A DNA stretch of 64,000 bases, from NCBI GenBank assembly GCA_964552195.1, contig CAZKFM010000001.1, positions 310,001 through 374,000 of the forward strand, written 5' to 3'. Below the pieces are notes generated by a model. The model had not been told where the DNA came from. It worked only from the letters and a program-made list of their open reading frames with translations, and made no database searches. Source of the DNA: CAZKAP01 sp964552195. Its GTDB lineage: Bacteria; Bacteroidota; Bacteroidia; Flavobacteriales; Flavobacteriaceae. The position numbers and the translations under genes are program-made. Positions 57,432-64,000 of the stretch are shown piece by piece; within the stretch, counting starts at the first letter, position 1; every line of letters starts with the position of its first letter.

Positions 57432-59164
57432 ATCCTGGCCTGGTAGGTATACAGGTGGTGGTATTTCCCTTGCTGTTCCAGTAACTCTTCGTGAGTTCCC
57501 TGTTCAATGATGCGTCCCTGGTCCACCACGAGTATGGCATCGGCCTGACGGATGGTACTGAGGCGGTGTGCTATAATCAGAGTAGTTCGCCCCCTCACCA
57601 GTTCCTGCAGGCTCTTCTGAATCAGGGATTCGCTGTGGGTGTCGAGCTGGGAGGTGGCCTCGTCCAAAATAAGTATATCCGGATCCGCCAGCAATGCCCT
57701 GGCTATGGTGATTCGTTGCCGCTGCCCCCCTGAGAGTTTGATCCCGCGCTCACCTATCCAGGTGTCCAGTCCCTCTTCCAGTCCGTCGGTAAATTCATTC
57801 ACATAAGCGGCCTCCACGGCCTGACGAATCTCCGATTCGGAGGCATTTGCCCGTGCGAATACGATGTTATCTCGTATGGTGCCCTCGAACAGGAAATCGT
57901 CCTGGAGGACCACTCCCAGGTGTTGACGGTAACTCCCAATACGGATCCGAGACAGGTCCTGACCATCGATGCGGACGACACCCGAGCTGGGCTGTATGAA
58001 ACCGGCGACAAGCCCGGCTATGGTCGATTTGCCCGACCCGGAACTACCCACCAGGGCCAGGGTAGAACCGGCTGGAATATCAAAACTGACTCCGTGAAGG
58101 ACTTCTTTTCCCTCGTCGTAGGCGAATGATACCTGATCGAATTCGATATGACCCTGAAGATTCTCCAGTTCGCGATCCCGCTCACCGAGCTCCTCCTCGG
58201 TAGGTTCCTGCATGAGCTCCTCGGTGCGGTCGAGCCCGGCCAGGGCCTCGGTAAGCTGAGTACCGATATTGCTGATTTGTATAATGGGCGCTATCATCAG
58301 TCCCAGGAGGAAGGTAAACTGAAAGAACTCGCCCAGAGTGAGCTGGTCCATCATGATCCGGTACCCTCCCAAACCTGTGATCCCCGTCGTAGCGATTCCG
58401 AGCAGTAGGGTGGAGGAGCTCTCAATCAGGGCAGTGGCGGTAAGGCTCTTCCTGACATTTTCGTACAGTCGGGTCACCCCATCCTGGAATACGGACTTTT
58501 CCTGCTCCTCGGCATTAAATCCCTTGATGACCCGTATACCGGAAAGGGTCTCGGTCAGTCGACCCGTGACCTCGGCATTGATTTCACGGCGCTTGCGGAA
58601 AATGGGACGTATGATCTTAAACGCTCTAAGGGAAACCACGGCAAACAAGGCCATGGGAACCAGGGCAAACAGGGTGAGCTCCGCGCTGATGTCCAGCAGG
58701 AGTATAAGTGCCACTACCGCAGTAATGGTTCCCCCTACCATCTGAACCAGTCCCGTTCCGATCAGGTTACGGGCTCCTTCCACGTCCGTCATGATGCGGG
58801 AAACCAGTTCCCCTGCCTTCGTATTGTCGAAGAAGCGTACTGGAAGAGACAGGACTTTTTCCTGTACCTGAGCCCTTAATTCAGAAATCAGGAACTGAGC
58901 CTGAACACTGACGATGCGGGTGAGCATAAAGGAGGTGCCGGCCTGCACGGCCGTCGCACTGATTACCGCTCCGACCAGCCACTTCAGGGAGTCCGTATCC
59001 TGTGCGGGTATAATATCGTCGATCAGGTACCTCAGGGCTACCGGGGCTACGAAGCTGGCCGCCTTGCCAATGACAATCAGGAGGAGGCCGATCAGAACCA
59101 GGTTACGCCTGGGCCAGATAATGCTTCGGAATGCACGGCCGATGCCGTATTTCTTCTTGGTCAT
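57428..59164 (-). CDS. MsbA-type ABC exporter
   Basis: Half-transporter of 578 residues, fused six-helix membrane domain (about 20-300) and NBD. Walker A VGSSGSGKST, signature KLSGGQRQRI, Walker B ILILDEATSQLD and switch His IIAHRLST are all intact, in contrast with the ABC protein at 15364-17028. It probably functions as a homodimer exporting lipid or drugs; the substrate is not evident. Confidence 0.94.
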   Translation of the reverse strand: MTKKKYGIGRAFRSIIWPRRNLVLIGLLLIVIGKAASFVAPVALRYLIDDIIPAQDTDSLKWLVGAVISATAVQAGTSFMLTRIVSVQAQFLISELRAQVQEKVLSLPVRFFDNTKAGELVSRIMTDVEGARNLIGTGLVQMVGGTITAVVALILLLDISAELTLFALVPMALFAVVSLRAFKIIRPIFRKRREINAEVTGRLTETLSGIRVIKGFNAEEQEKSVFQDGVTRLYENVRKSLTATALIESSSTLLLGIATTGITGLGGYRIMMDQLTLGEFFQFTFLLGLMIAPIIQISNIGTQLTEALAGLDRTEELMQEPTEEELGERDRELENLQGHIEFDQVSFAYDEGKEVLHGVSFDIPAGSTLALVGSSGSGKSTIAGLVAGFIQPSSGVVRIDGQDLSRIRIGSYRQHLGVVLQDDFLFEGTIRDNIVFARANASESEIRQAVEAAYVNEFTDGLEEGLDTWIGERGIKLSGGQRQRITIARALLADPDILILDEATSQLDTHSESLIQKSLQELVRGRTTLIIAHRLSTIRQADAILVVDQGRIIEQGTHEELLEQQGKYHHLYTYQARI

Positions 59165-59248
59165 AATGGAATCATTCGGTTTATCGCGGTACTAGCCCGC
59201 GTGCCACGGATGGCCTGGGTATGGGAAATGGCTTAATTTCCCGATCTT

Positions 59249-59256
59249 TAGTTTTG
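59249..59256 (+). promoter_or_regulatory. -7 element of the penicillin-acylase-family gene
   Basis: TAGTTTTG is a perfect TAnnTTTG; start near 59262, which excludes the in-frame ATG at 59221 and supports ATG 59326. Confidence 0.55.
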
Positions 59257-59325
59257 AAATCTTCGTTAGCGGGAAGGCCGGTATTTCCGGCAATCCCACT
59301 CGGTTTCAAATGTAAGTCGAACCTT

Positions 59326-61527
59326 ATGAATAATGCTTGCACCCGTTTAGCGGGTCTTTTTTTCCTGACCGTAGTATTGATGGGATGCTACTCCTGCCAG
59401 AGAACCCCTTCACTCCCATCCGAACAGGAACGCCTCCAAGCACGGGCCGGACGGGTCGAGATCTACAGGGATTCCTTCGGAGTTCCGCATATTTACGGGG
59501 AGACCGATGCCGACGCCGTATTCGGACTGCTTTACGCCCAGTGCGAAGACGACTTTCCCAGGGTTGAACGGAATTACCTCTGGGCGACGGGCCGGCTCGC
59601 CGAGGTGGAAGGGGAGGAAATGTTATACAGTGACCTGAGGGCGCAGCTGTTCATGACCGAGGAGGAGGCGCGAGATTGCTACCGCAAGAGTCCGGTCTGG
59701 CTCAAGAAGCTATGTGACGCCTTTGCCGACGGAGTTAACTACTACCTGATGACCCATCCGGAGGAGGAACACCATCTGGAACGCTTCCAGAACTGGATGC
59801 CCTTCTACTTTTTCGAGGGGTCCATAGGAGGCAATATAGAATCGGTATCCCTGCGCAGGATTGAGGAATTCTACGGCGAATTGGATAGGGCGACGGGCAG
59901 GCCCGAACCCGAAACTGTAGCAGAACCCACCGGGTCTAATGGAATTGCACTAGCACCTGAATTAACGGCAAGTGGAAATGCCCTGCTGTTGATCAATCCC
60001 CACACCTCCTTTTACTTTCGTCCGGAAGTGCACGTCTCCAGCAGGGAAGGCCTGGATGCCTATGGTGCGGTGACCTGGGGTCAGTTTTTCGTGTACCAGG
60101 GCTTCAACGAGGATACCGGCTGGATGCATACCTCCGGCTATACCGATGTAATCGATGAATTCAAGGTGGAAACCCGAAGTCGGGAGGGAGAATTGCAGTA
60201 TCGCTATGGAGATGAATGGCGGCAGGTCTGGACCGATACGGTGGAGTTGCGGTATGCCTCCGGAGACTCCCTGGTCTCCCGGTCTTTTCCGTTGTACCGA
60301 ACCCACCACGGTCCCATAACTTCCATTCATGACGGTAAATGGACCGCAACGGCTTTAATGTGGGATCCGGTTCCGGCCCTCAAGCAGTCTTACCTGAGAA
60401 CCAAGCAAGCGGGTTGGGAGGGATTCCGAAAAATGATGGATATCCGCCGCAATTCCTCGAACAATACCGTCTATGCCGATTCCGAAGGGAATATCGCCTA
60501 CTTCCACGGAAATTTCATTCCCATCAGAAGTGAAGAGTACGATTACACCCAACCCGTGGATGGTTCGGATCCCAGAACCGACTGGCAGGGACTGCACGAG
60601 GTGGACGAATCGATTTATCTCCTGAATCCCGGTAGTGGCTGGATTCAGAATTGCAACTCGACTCCCTTTACCTCCGCAGGGGATTACAGTCCAGATCCCG
60701 AAGACTACCCCGTATATATGGCTCCTGAACCCGAGAACACCCGGGGAATACACGCCATTTCACTGTTGGAGGAAGCCAGGGAAGTGGACCTGGACGGTCT
60801 GATCGAACTGGCCTACGATCCCTACCTGCCCACCTTCGAAATTCTATTGCCTCGCCTGATAGCGGCTTATGACAACGAACCCCGTCAAGGACTCGAAGGG
60901 GCCATTGAATTGCTCCGATCCTGGGACTATCGAACCGGTGTCGATTCCCGGGCCATGTCAGTCGCCCATTACTATGGACGTCAGTTGTTGCGCATGCCCA
61001 GACCTCAAGAGGTGCGGGGCTGGCTCGCTGTTTTTCGATATTGGGGAGAGCAGGCGCCGGAAACGCAGTGCCTCCAAGCCCTGGAATTGGCTCTGAAGCG
61101 GATGGAAGAGGACCTGGGCACCTGGGATCTTCCATGGGGGGAGGTTAATCGCTTTCAGCGGCTAAATGGCGCTCAAAGGCAGGCCTTTAGCGACAGCTTG
61201 CCCAGTTATCCGGTGGGGATTGCCAGTGGTATTTGGGGATCACTCGCAGCCTACGGGGTTAACTATACCTACGATGCCAAAAAAATTTACGGCACCCGGG
61301 GCAACAGCTTCGTGGCTGTGGTGGAATTCGGTGAACGGATTCAAGCCCGGAGTCTGCTGGCGGGCGGACAGAGCGGTAGGCCCGACAGTCCACACTTTGA
61401 CGATCAGATAGAACGGTATATCAACGGACGATTCAAGGAAGTGCTGTATTACAGAGAGGATGTGGAAAAAGGATCTGCCCCGTCCTACCACCCGGGTGAG
61501 CCCATGAGGCTATTCGAAAAGGAATAA
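59326..61527 (+). CDS. Penicillin-acylase-family lipoprotein (N-terminal nucleophile hydrolase)
   Basis: Exported amidase of 733 residues; lipobox VLMGC with Cys21. Members are made as precursors and cleave themselves to expose an N-terminal Ser; here the cleavage site is GSNGIAL with Ser204, followed by ASGNALLLINPHTSFYFRPE. Substrates in the family include penicillins, acyl-homoserine lactones and acyl peptides; none can be assigned. The alpha part (about 40-200) has the family motif VEIYRDSFGVPHIYGETDAD. Start ATG 59326 is chosen from the signal peptide and the upstream -7 element. Confidence 0.88.
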   Translation: MNNACTRLAGLFFLTVVLMGCYSCQRTPSLPSEQERLQARAGRVEIYRDSFGVPHIYGETDADAVFGLLYAQCEDDFPRVERNYLWATGRLAEVEGEEMLYSDLRAQLFMTEEEARDCYRKSPVWLKKLCDAFADGVNYYLMTHPEEEHHLERFQNWMPFYFFEGSIGGNIESVSLRRIEEFYGELDRATGRPEPETVAEPTGSNGIALAPELTASGNALLLINPHTSFYFRPEVHVSSREGLDAYGAVTWGQFFVYQGFNEDTGWMHTSGYTDVIDEFKVETRSREGELQYRYGDEWRQVWTDTVELRYASGDSLVSRSFPLYRTHHGPITSIHDGKWTATALMWDPVPALKQSYLRTKQAGWEGFRKMMDIRRNSSNNTVYADSEGNIAYFHGNFIPIRSEEYDYTQPVDGSDPRTDWQGLHEVDESIYLLNPGSGWIQNCNSTPFTSAGDYSPDPEDYPVYMAPEPENTRGIHAISLLEEAREVDLDGLIELAYDPYLPTFEILLPRLIAAYDNEPRQGLEGAIELLRSWDYRTGVDSRAMSVAHYYGRQLLRMPRPQEVRGWLAVFRYWGEQAPETQCLQALELALKRMEEDLGTWDLPWGEVNRFQRLNGAQRQAFSDSLPSYPVGIASGIWGSLAAYGVNYTYDAKKIYGTRGNSFVAVVEFGERIQARSLLAGGQSGRPDSPHFDDQIERYINGRFKEVLYYREDVEKGSAPSYHPGEPMRLFEKE

Positions 61528-61534
61528 GTGTTGG

Positions 61535-62194
61535 TTACTGCCTGAAACCTTCAGGTATCTCGGGTTCCTTGATGACAACGGCCGTGGCTTTAGAACCCGT
61601 AGAAAGATACCAACTATTGTCGTGTATGACCTCACCGTTATCCGCAGTGACCAGTAGCTGGGCGGTATTCAGACCCGTATACCCCTGATTGAGGGCTTTG
61701 AATTCAATCGTGTTAAAGCCTTCCCTCAAAGGCACCTTCAGCTCCAGGAAACGCCCACCGAGTACTTGGTTATAGTGGGTAATCTCTCCGTTGACGAATA
61801 TCATGACCCGGTCTCCATCGATTTCACCGTGATCCCTTACTGCGATGCCGACGAATTTCGATCGGGTCTTGACATCGCCCAGGTACATGTCGCCGTGAAA
61901 TTTGTTGCTGTTGCCTCCTTCGAGCACGCTGAGCTTAGGATCGATCTTGAGATCGTGACCGGCTTGTTTCAGTTTGCGGTCGGGCAACATTTTGACCCCA
62001 CCTTGGGTTTCGTTTCGTCCGAGATTGGGCGTAACGATCGATGGCATGGGGAGCTGGGTTCCCTGATTGGAGTTCCGGATATCTAGGTCCTTGTCTTTGT
62101 TTACGTCCAGCCTGCGCGTAGTGGGGAAGTCCCCTTGCGCGTAGAGCGTGGAAGATGCAAGAAACAAGCAACACAGGAGTACCAGTCGTCTCAT
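61535..62194 (-). CDS. Exported protein of unknown function
   Basis: Secreted protein of 219 residues with a clear signal peptide (MRRLVLLCCLFLASSTLYAQ). The central part has RLDVNKDKDLDIRNSNQ and a beta-rich C-terminal domain (DRVMIFVNGEITHYNQVL, LEGFNTIEFKALNQGYTG-like strands), suggestive of an immunoglobulin-like or jelly-roll fold. I do not recognise a family. It ends 7 bases from the convergent penicillin-acylase gene. Confidence 0.75.
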   Translation of the reverse strand: MRRLVLLCCLFLASSTLYAQGDFPTTRRLDVNKDKDLDIRNSNQGTQLPMPSIVTPNLGRNETQGGVKMLPDRKLKQAGHDLKIDPKLSVLEGGNSNKFHGDMYLGDVKTRSKFVGIAVRDHGEIDGDRVMIFVNGEITHYNQVLGGRFLELKVPLREGFNTIEFKALNQGYTGLNTAQLLVTADNGEVIHDNSWYLSTGSKATAVVIKEPEIPEGFRQ

Positions 62195-62388
62195 ATCAAC
62201 TTTTACGTCAATGTAGCAAAAACATTGCCATTTAGTGGGTTATTTAGCAAAACTTTGGGTTGGTTCCTTACGGTTTGAATCCAATTTTCCAATAAAGGTG
62301 GCAAAATAAGCAGCTTGGAGCGCATTTATCTGATTAATACGCCGACTGTATGGGATTAGACGATCAAACGATCCGGGACGGCTCCGGC

Positions 62389-63297
62389 TTATCGCTGCTT
62401 TTCCAGGTCGAGCCGGTATAGCAGTCGACCCTTGGTAGCGGATTGTTCGTCACCCAACAGCAGGGAAGTATTGCTCTCGAAACAAACCGATTCCATCTGC
62501 GTAGGCCATTTCAGGTCGATGGATTCCAGAGTGCCACTCGACGGGGATTCCAGGTCGAAGTCCGTAAGCAGGAATAACCTGCCGTAGCTAAGTAATGCCA
62601 GCATTTTTCCATCGGGGGAGATGTCGGCCGCGGTGATTATGCAATTTTTGGGATCGGTACAGGGAACCAGGGTGTCAAGCAGTTGCGCCTGGTATTTACC
62701 AGGAGTGGCCGGGACCCGATAGAAATAGGCCTCACCAGTAAAGGGTCGGGATCGGTTCTTGGTGATGATGTACAGCTGATTATCCCAGTAGAAGAAGGCC
62801 TCGGCGTCGAAGAGCCGGCGCTCTATGCTCGGTGGGAAGTTCTTCTGTTCGGGATAGCTGAATTTGATTTTTTCGGCCCGGATCGAAGGGTCCTCTGCGC
62901 GGGCGGGCGAAGGGATGCGATAAATCACCAGATTCCGCCGGACGTTGTCGTTATTCCCAAAATCTCCGATGTAGAGGTTGCCCTTGGGGTCCTGGGCGAG
63001 ATCTTCCCAATCCACATTTCCGCCATTTCTGATCTTCAGTTCCCGTATGACTTCCCCTTGGAAGTTGAGGCCGTACAGGTGATCGCGATTTCCATGGTCT
63101 TCGATCAGCCAGATTCCGCCGCTTTCCATCAATTCGATACCTGAGTTTTCATTGAGTTTGGAAGGAAGGCGGGCCAGCATTTCCAGTTTTCCGTATCCCT
63201 GTTCTTTTGAAGACTGACAGGATAAGAAAAGGCTGATGCCAAGAATGGTTTTGAGCAATAAGGATTTGCGGATTATTCGGTTTTTTGTGTTTACCAC
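62389..63297 (-). CDS. Exported lipoprotein, probable beta-propeller
   Basis: Lipoprotein of 302 residues from GTG 63297 (MVNTKNRIIRKSLLLKTILG, lipobox LFLSC). Repeated blade-like strands (GGIWLIEDHGNRDHLYGLNF, PKGNLYIGDFGNNDNVRRN, QLYIITKNRSRP, DGKMLALLSYGRLFLLTDF) suggest a six-bladed propeller of the NHL/phytase-like or SdiA-regulated type. The start lies 5 bases after the stop of the upstream gene, so they are likely cotranscribed. Catalytic role unknown. Confidence 0.72.
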   Translation of the reverse strand: MVNTKNRIIRKSLLLKTILGISLFLSCQSSKEQGYGKLEMLARLPSKLNENSGIELMESGGIWLIEDHGNRDHLYGLNFQGEVIRELKIRNGGNVDWEDLAQDPKGNLYIGDFGNNDNVRRNLVIYRIPSPARAEDPSIRAEKIKFSYPEQKNFPPSIERRLFDAEAFFYWDNQLYIITKNRSRPFTGEAYFYRVPATPGKYQAQLLDTLVPCTDPKNCIITAADISPDGKMLALLSYGRLFLLTDFDLESPSSGTLESIDLKWPTQMESVCFESNTSLLLGDEQSATKGRLLYRLDLEKQR

Positions 63298-63302
63298 AGT
63301 AC

Positions 63303-64000
63303 CTAGCCTTCGGGTTTGATGGGAAGGAAGATATCCGCCTTCCATTCCATTTCGTTACCTCCGAAATTTGGGTTGCTGAAAAAAAACTCCACGGGTTTGG
63401 GTTCCGTCTCGAGTCCCCGGAGTTCTGCCTCTTTCCTCAGTGCATACCAGGCCCGGTCGGAAAAGATATAATTGCCGTTGTAGGTAGCTCTGAGCGCCCG
63501 CTTGCCAAAGAACCGTTTGTATTGCAGTTGAGTGCCTATGGGCAGGCGTTCCGAACGTATTATGGGGTAGCAGAAGTTAAAATAGATGCTGTCTTTTTCC
63601 TCGTCCCAGCGGGTGACCTCGACGAAAGGAATTCCGTTGGTCTCGATATCGTTTTCGATGATGAAGTTGGTCAGTACCGAGTAATACTGCATCATGAAGG
63701 ATGCCTTCTCAATCTGCTTACAGGCAATGGGCACGTAGGCCGTATAGGTACTTGTCAGCTCTTCGACTTCTTCGACCTGAACCCGGAAGTTTTTCAGATG
63801 CTCGTCGAGTTTGGCGTAAAAATCTCCAATGGCTTCCTGTGAAGCGTCTTCGATTCGGGTCCGGGTAAAGGGGATGGCGATTCTGTTGGCCAGCCTCCTG
63901 CCCGGTTCGGTCACCTTTACCTGAACTCGCGCAGTACTATCTGAAGCCCAGTCTATGCTCCAGCGATAGCGGTAGCTGCCCCTTTCACCGGAGACTTCCT
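63303..64000 (-). CDS. SRPBCC/GyrI-like effector-binding protein (5' end outside window)
   Basis: Open frame running off the right edge, at least 231 residues. The N-terminal visible part (SYRYRWSIDWASDSTARVQV, TEPGRRLANRIAIPFTRTRI) fits a START/SRPBCC-like cavity protein, and the C-terminal part (TAYVPIACKQIEKASFMMQY, IPFVEVTRWDEEKDSIYFNF) resembles GyrI-like/AraC effector-binding domains, as in polyketide-cyclase/dehydrase fusions. The upstream reading frame continues without a stop to base 64000, so no start is given. It is cotranscribed with the propeller lipoprotein. Confidence 0.65.
   Translation of the reverse strand, partial: EVSGERGSYRYRWSIDWASDSTARVQVKVTEPGRRLANRIAIPFTRTRIEDASQEAIGDFYAKLDEHLKNFRVQVEEVEELTSTYTAYVPIACKQIEKASFMMQYYSVLTNFIIENDIETNGIPFVEVTRWDEEKDSIYFNFCYPIIRSERLPIGTQLQYKRFFGKRALRATYNGNYIFSDRAWYALRKEAELRGLETEPKPVEFFFSNPNFGGNEMEWKADIFLPIKPEG

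Noticed and set aside
1..64000. tRNA, rRNA, CRISPR arrays, phage genes
   Set aside because: None recognised on either strand by reading; a tool such as tRNAscan or a repeat finder would settle this.

Overview
The window is a 64 kb stretch of chromosome from a member of the Bacteroidota, almost certainly a Flavobacteriaceae species of moderate GC. The evidence is type IX secretion sorting domains, TonB-dependent receptors, Bacteroidota-restricted families (DUF3127, DUF3098, DUF4271, DUF4296, DUF4301), few purine-rich ribosome-binding sites, and repeated matches to the Bacteroidota -7 promoter element TAnnTTTG upstream of genes. The genes are mostly core and densely packed. There is no phage, transposase, CRISPR array, tRNA or rRNA that I can see. 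Genus is not determinable by eye; the GC and gene content would fit a marine genus such as Robiginitalea or Zeaxanthinibacter.

Layout. 1-1.9 kb: S-adenosylhomocysteinase (cut by the window edge) and a phosphopantetheinyl transferase. 1.9-8.4 kb: a vitamin-uptake block (thiamine-binding protein, PnuC-type permease, NadR-like kinase, DUF4301 protein), a terminator, then a promoter plus TPP riboswitch driving a TonB-dependent receptor and perhaps an oxidoreductase. 8.4-12.3 kb: a Rieske-like lipoprotein divergent from greA-HIT, with a GraL-like hairpin leader on greA; a histidine kinase; a DUF3127 protein with an SSB-like tail; aat. 12.3-14.6 kb: an SbtA-type bicarbonate permease, a small partner gene and a divergent LysR regulator. 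14.7-19.9 kb: TetR plus a three-part exporter (ABC protein with a degenerate nucleotide-binding domain, HlyD, TolC). 19.9-24 kb: a thioredoxin-fold protein facing the operon ftsX-DUF3098-uppP-truB-tonB-like. 24-28.6 kb: VOC protein, leuS, ald. 28.6-31 kb: a membrane-tethered LuxR-type regulator followed by two related thioredoxin-fold exported proteins. 31-38.2 kb: Zn-peptidase, LpxR, Lrp, saccharopine dehydrogenase, DUF423, hemD, DUF4271, GT39. 38.2-44.1 kb: polyprenol-phosphate mannosyltransferase, dihydroorotase, DUF4296, epimerase, tyrS, LuxE-like protein.

44.1-50 kb is visibly more AT-rich and different in style: two tiny type IX-sorted proteins, then an outer-membrane pair (beta-helix lipoprotein and TonB receptor) divergent from a PhoB/PhoR-like two-component pair, with a candidate Pho-box-like repeat between them. 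51.6-57.4 kb: a glycosyltransferase, trmB, LysE exporter, alkyltransferase-like protein, Mrp and NifU (Fe-S assembly), ferredoxin-NADP reductase and 2Fe-2S ferredoxin. 57.4-64 kb: an MsbA-type ABC transporter, a penicillin-acylase-family lipoprotein, two unassigned exported proteins and a partial SRPBCC/GyrI-like protein.

The most promising second looks are: the greA leader, which starts with a terminator-like hairpin at the predicted transcription start and is nested against a divergent promoter; the SSB-like C-terminus of the DUF3127 protein; the ABC exporter lacking signature, catalytic Glu and switch His; two Crp/Fnr-like palindromes at about -41.5 of a thioredoxin-like gene and a ferredoxin reductase gene; the SbtA locus without SbtB; and the Pho-linked lipoprotein/receptor pair.
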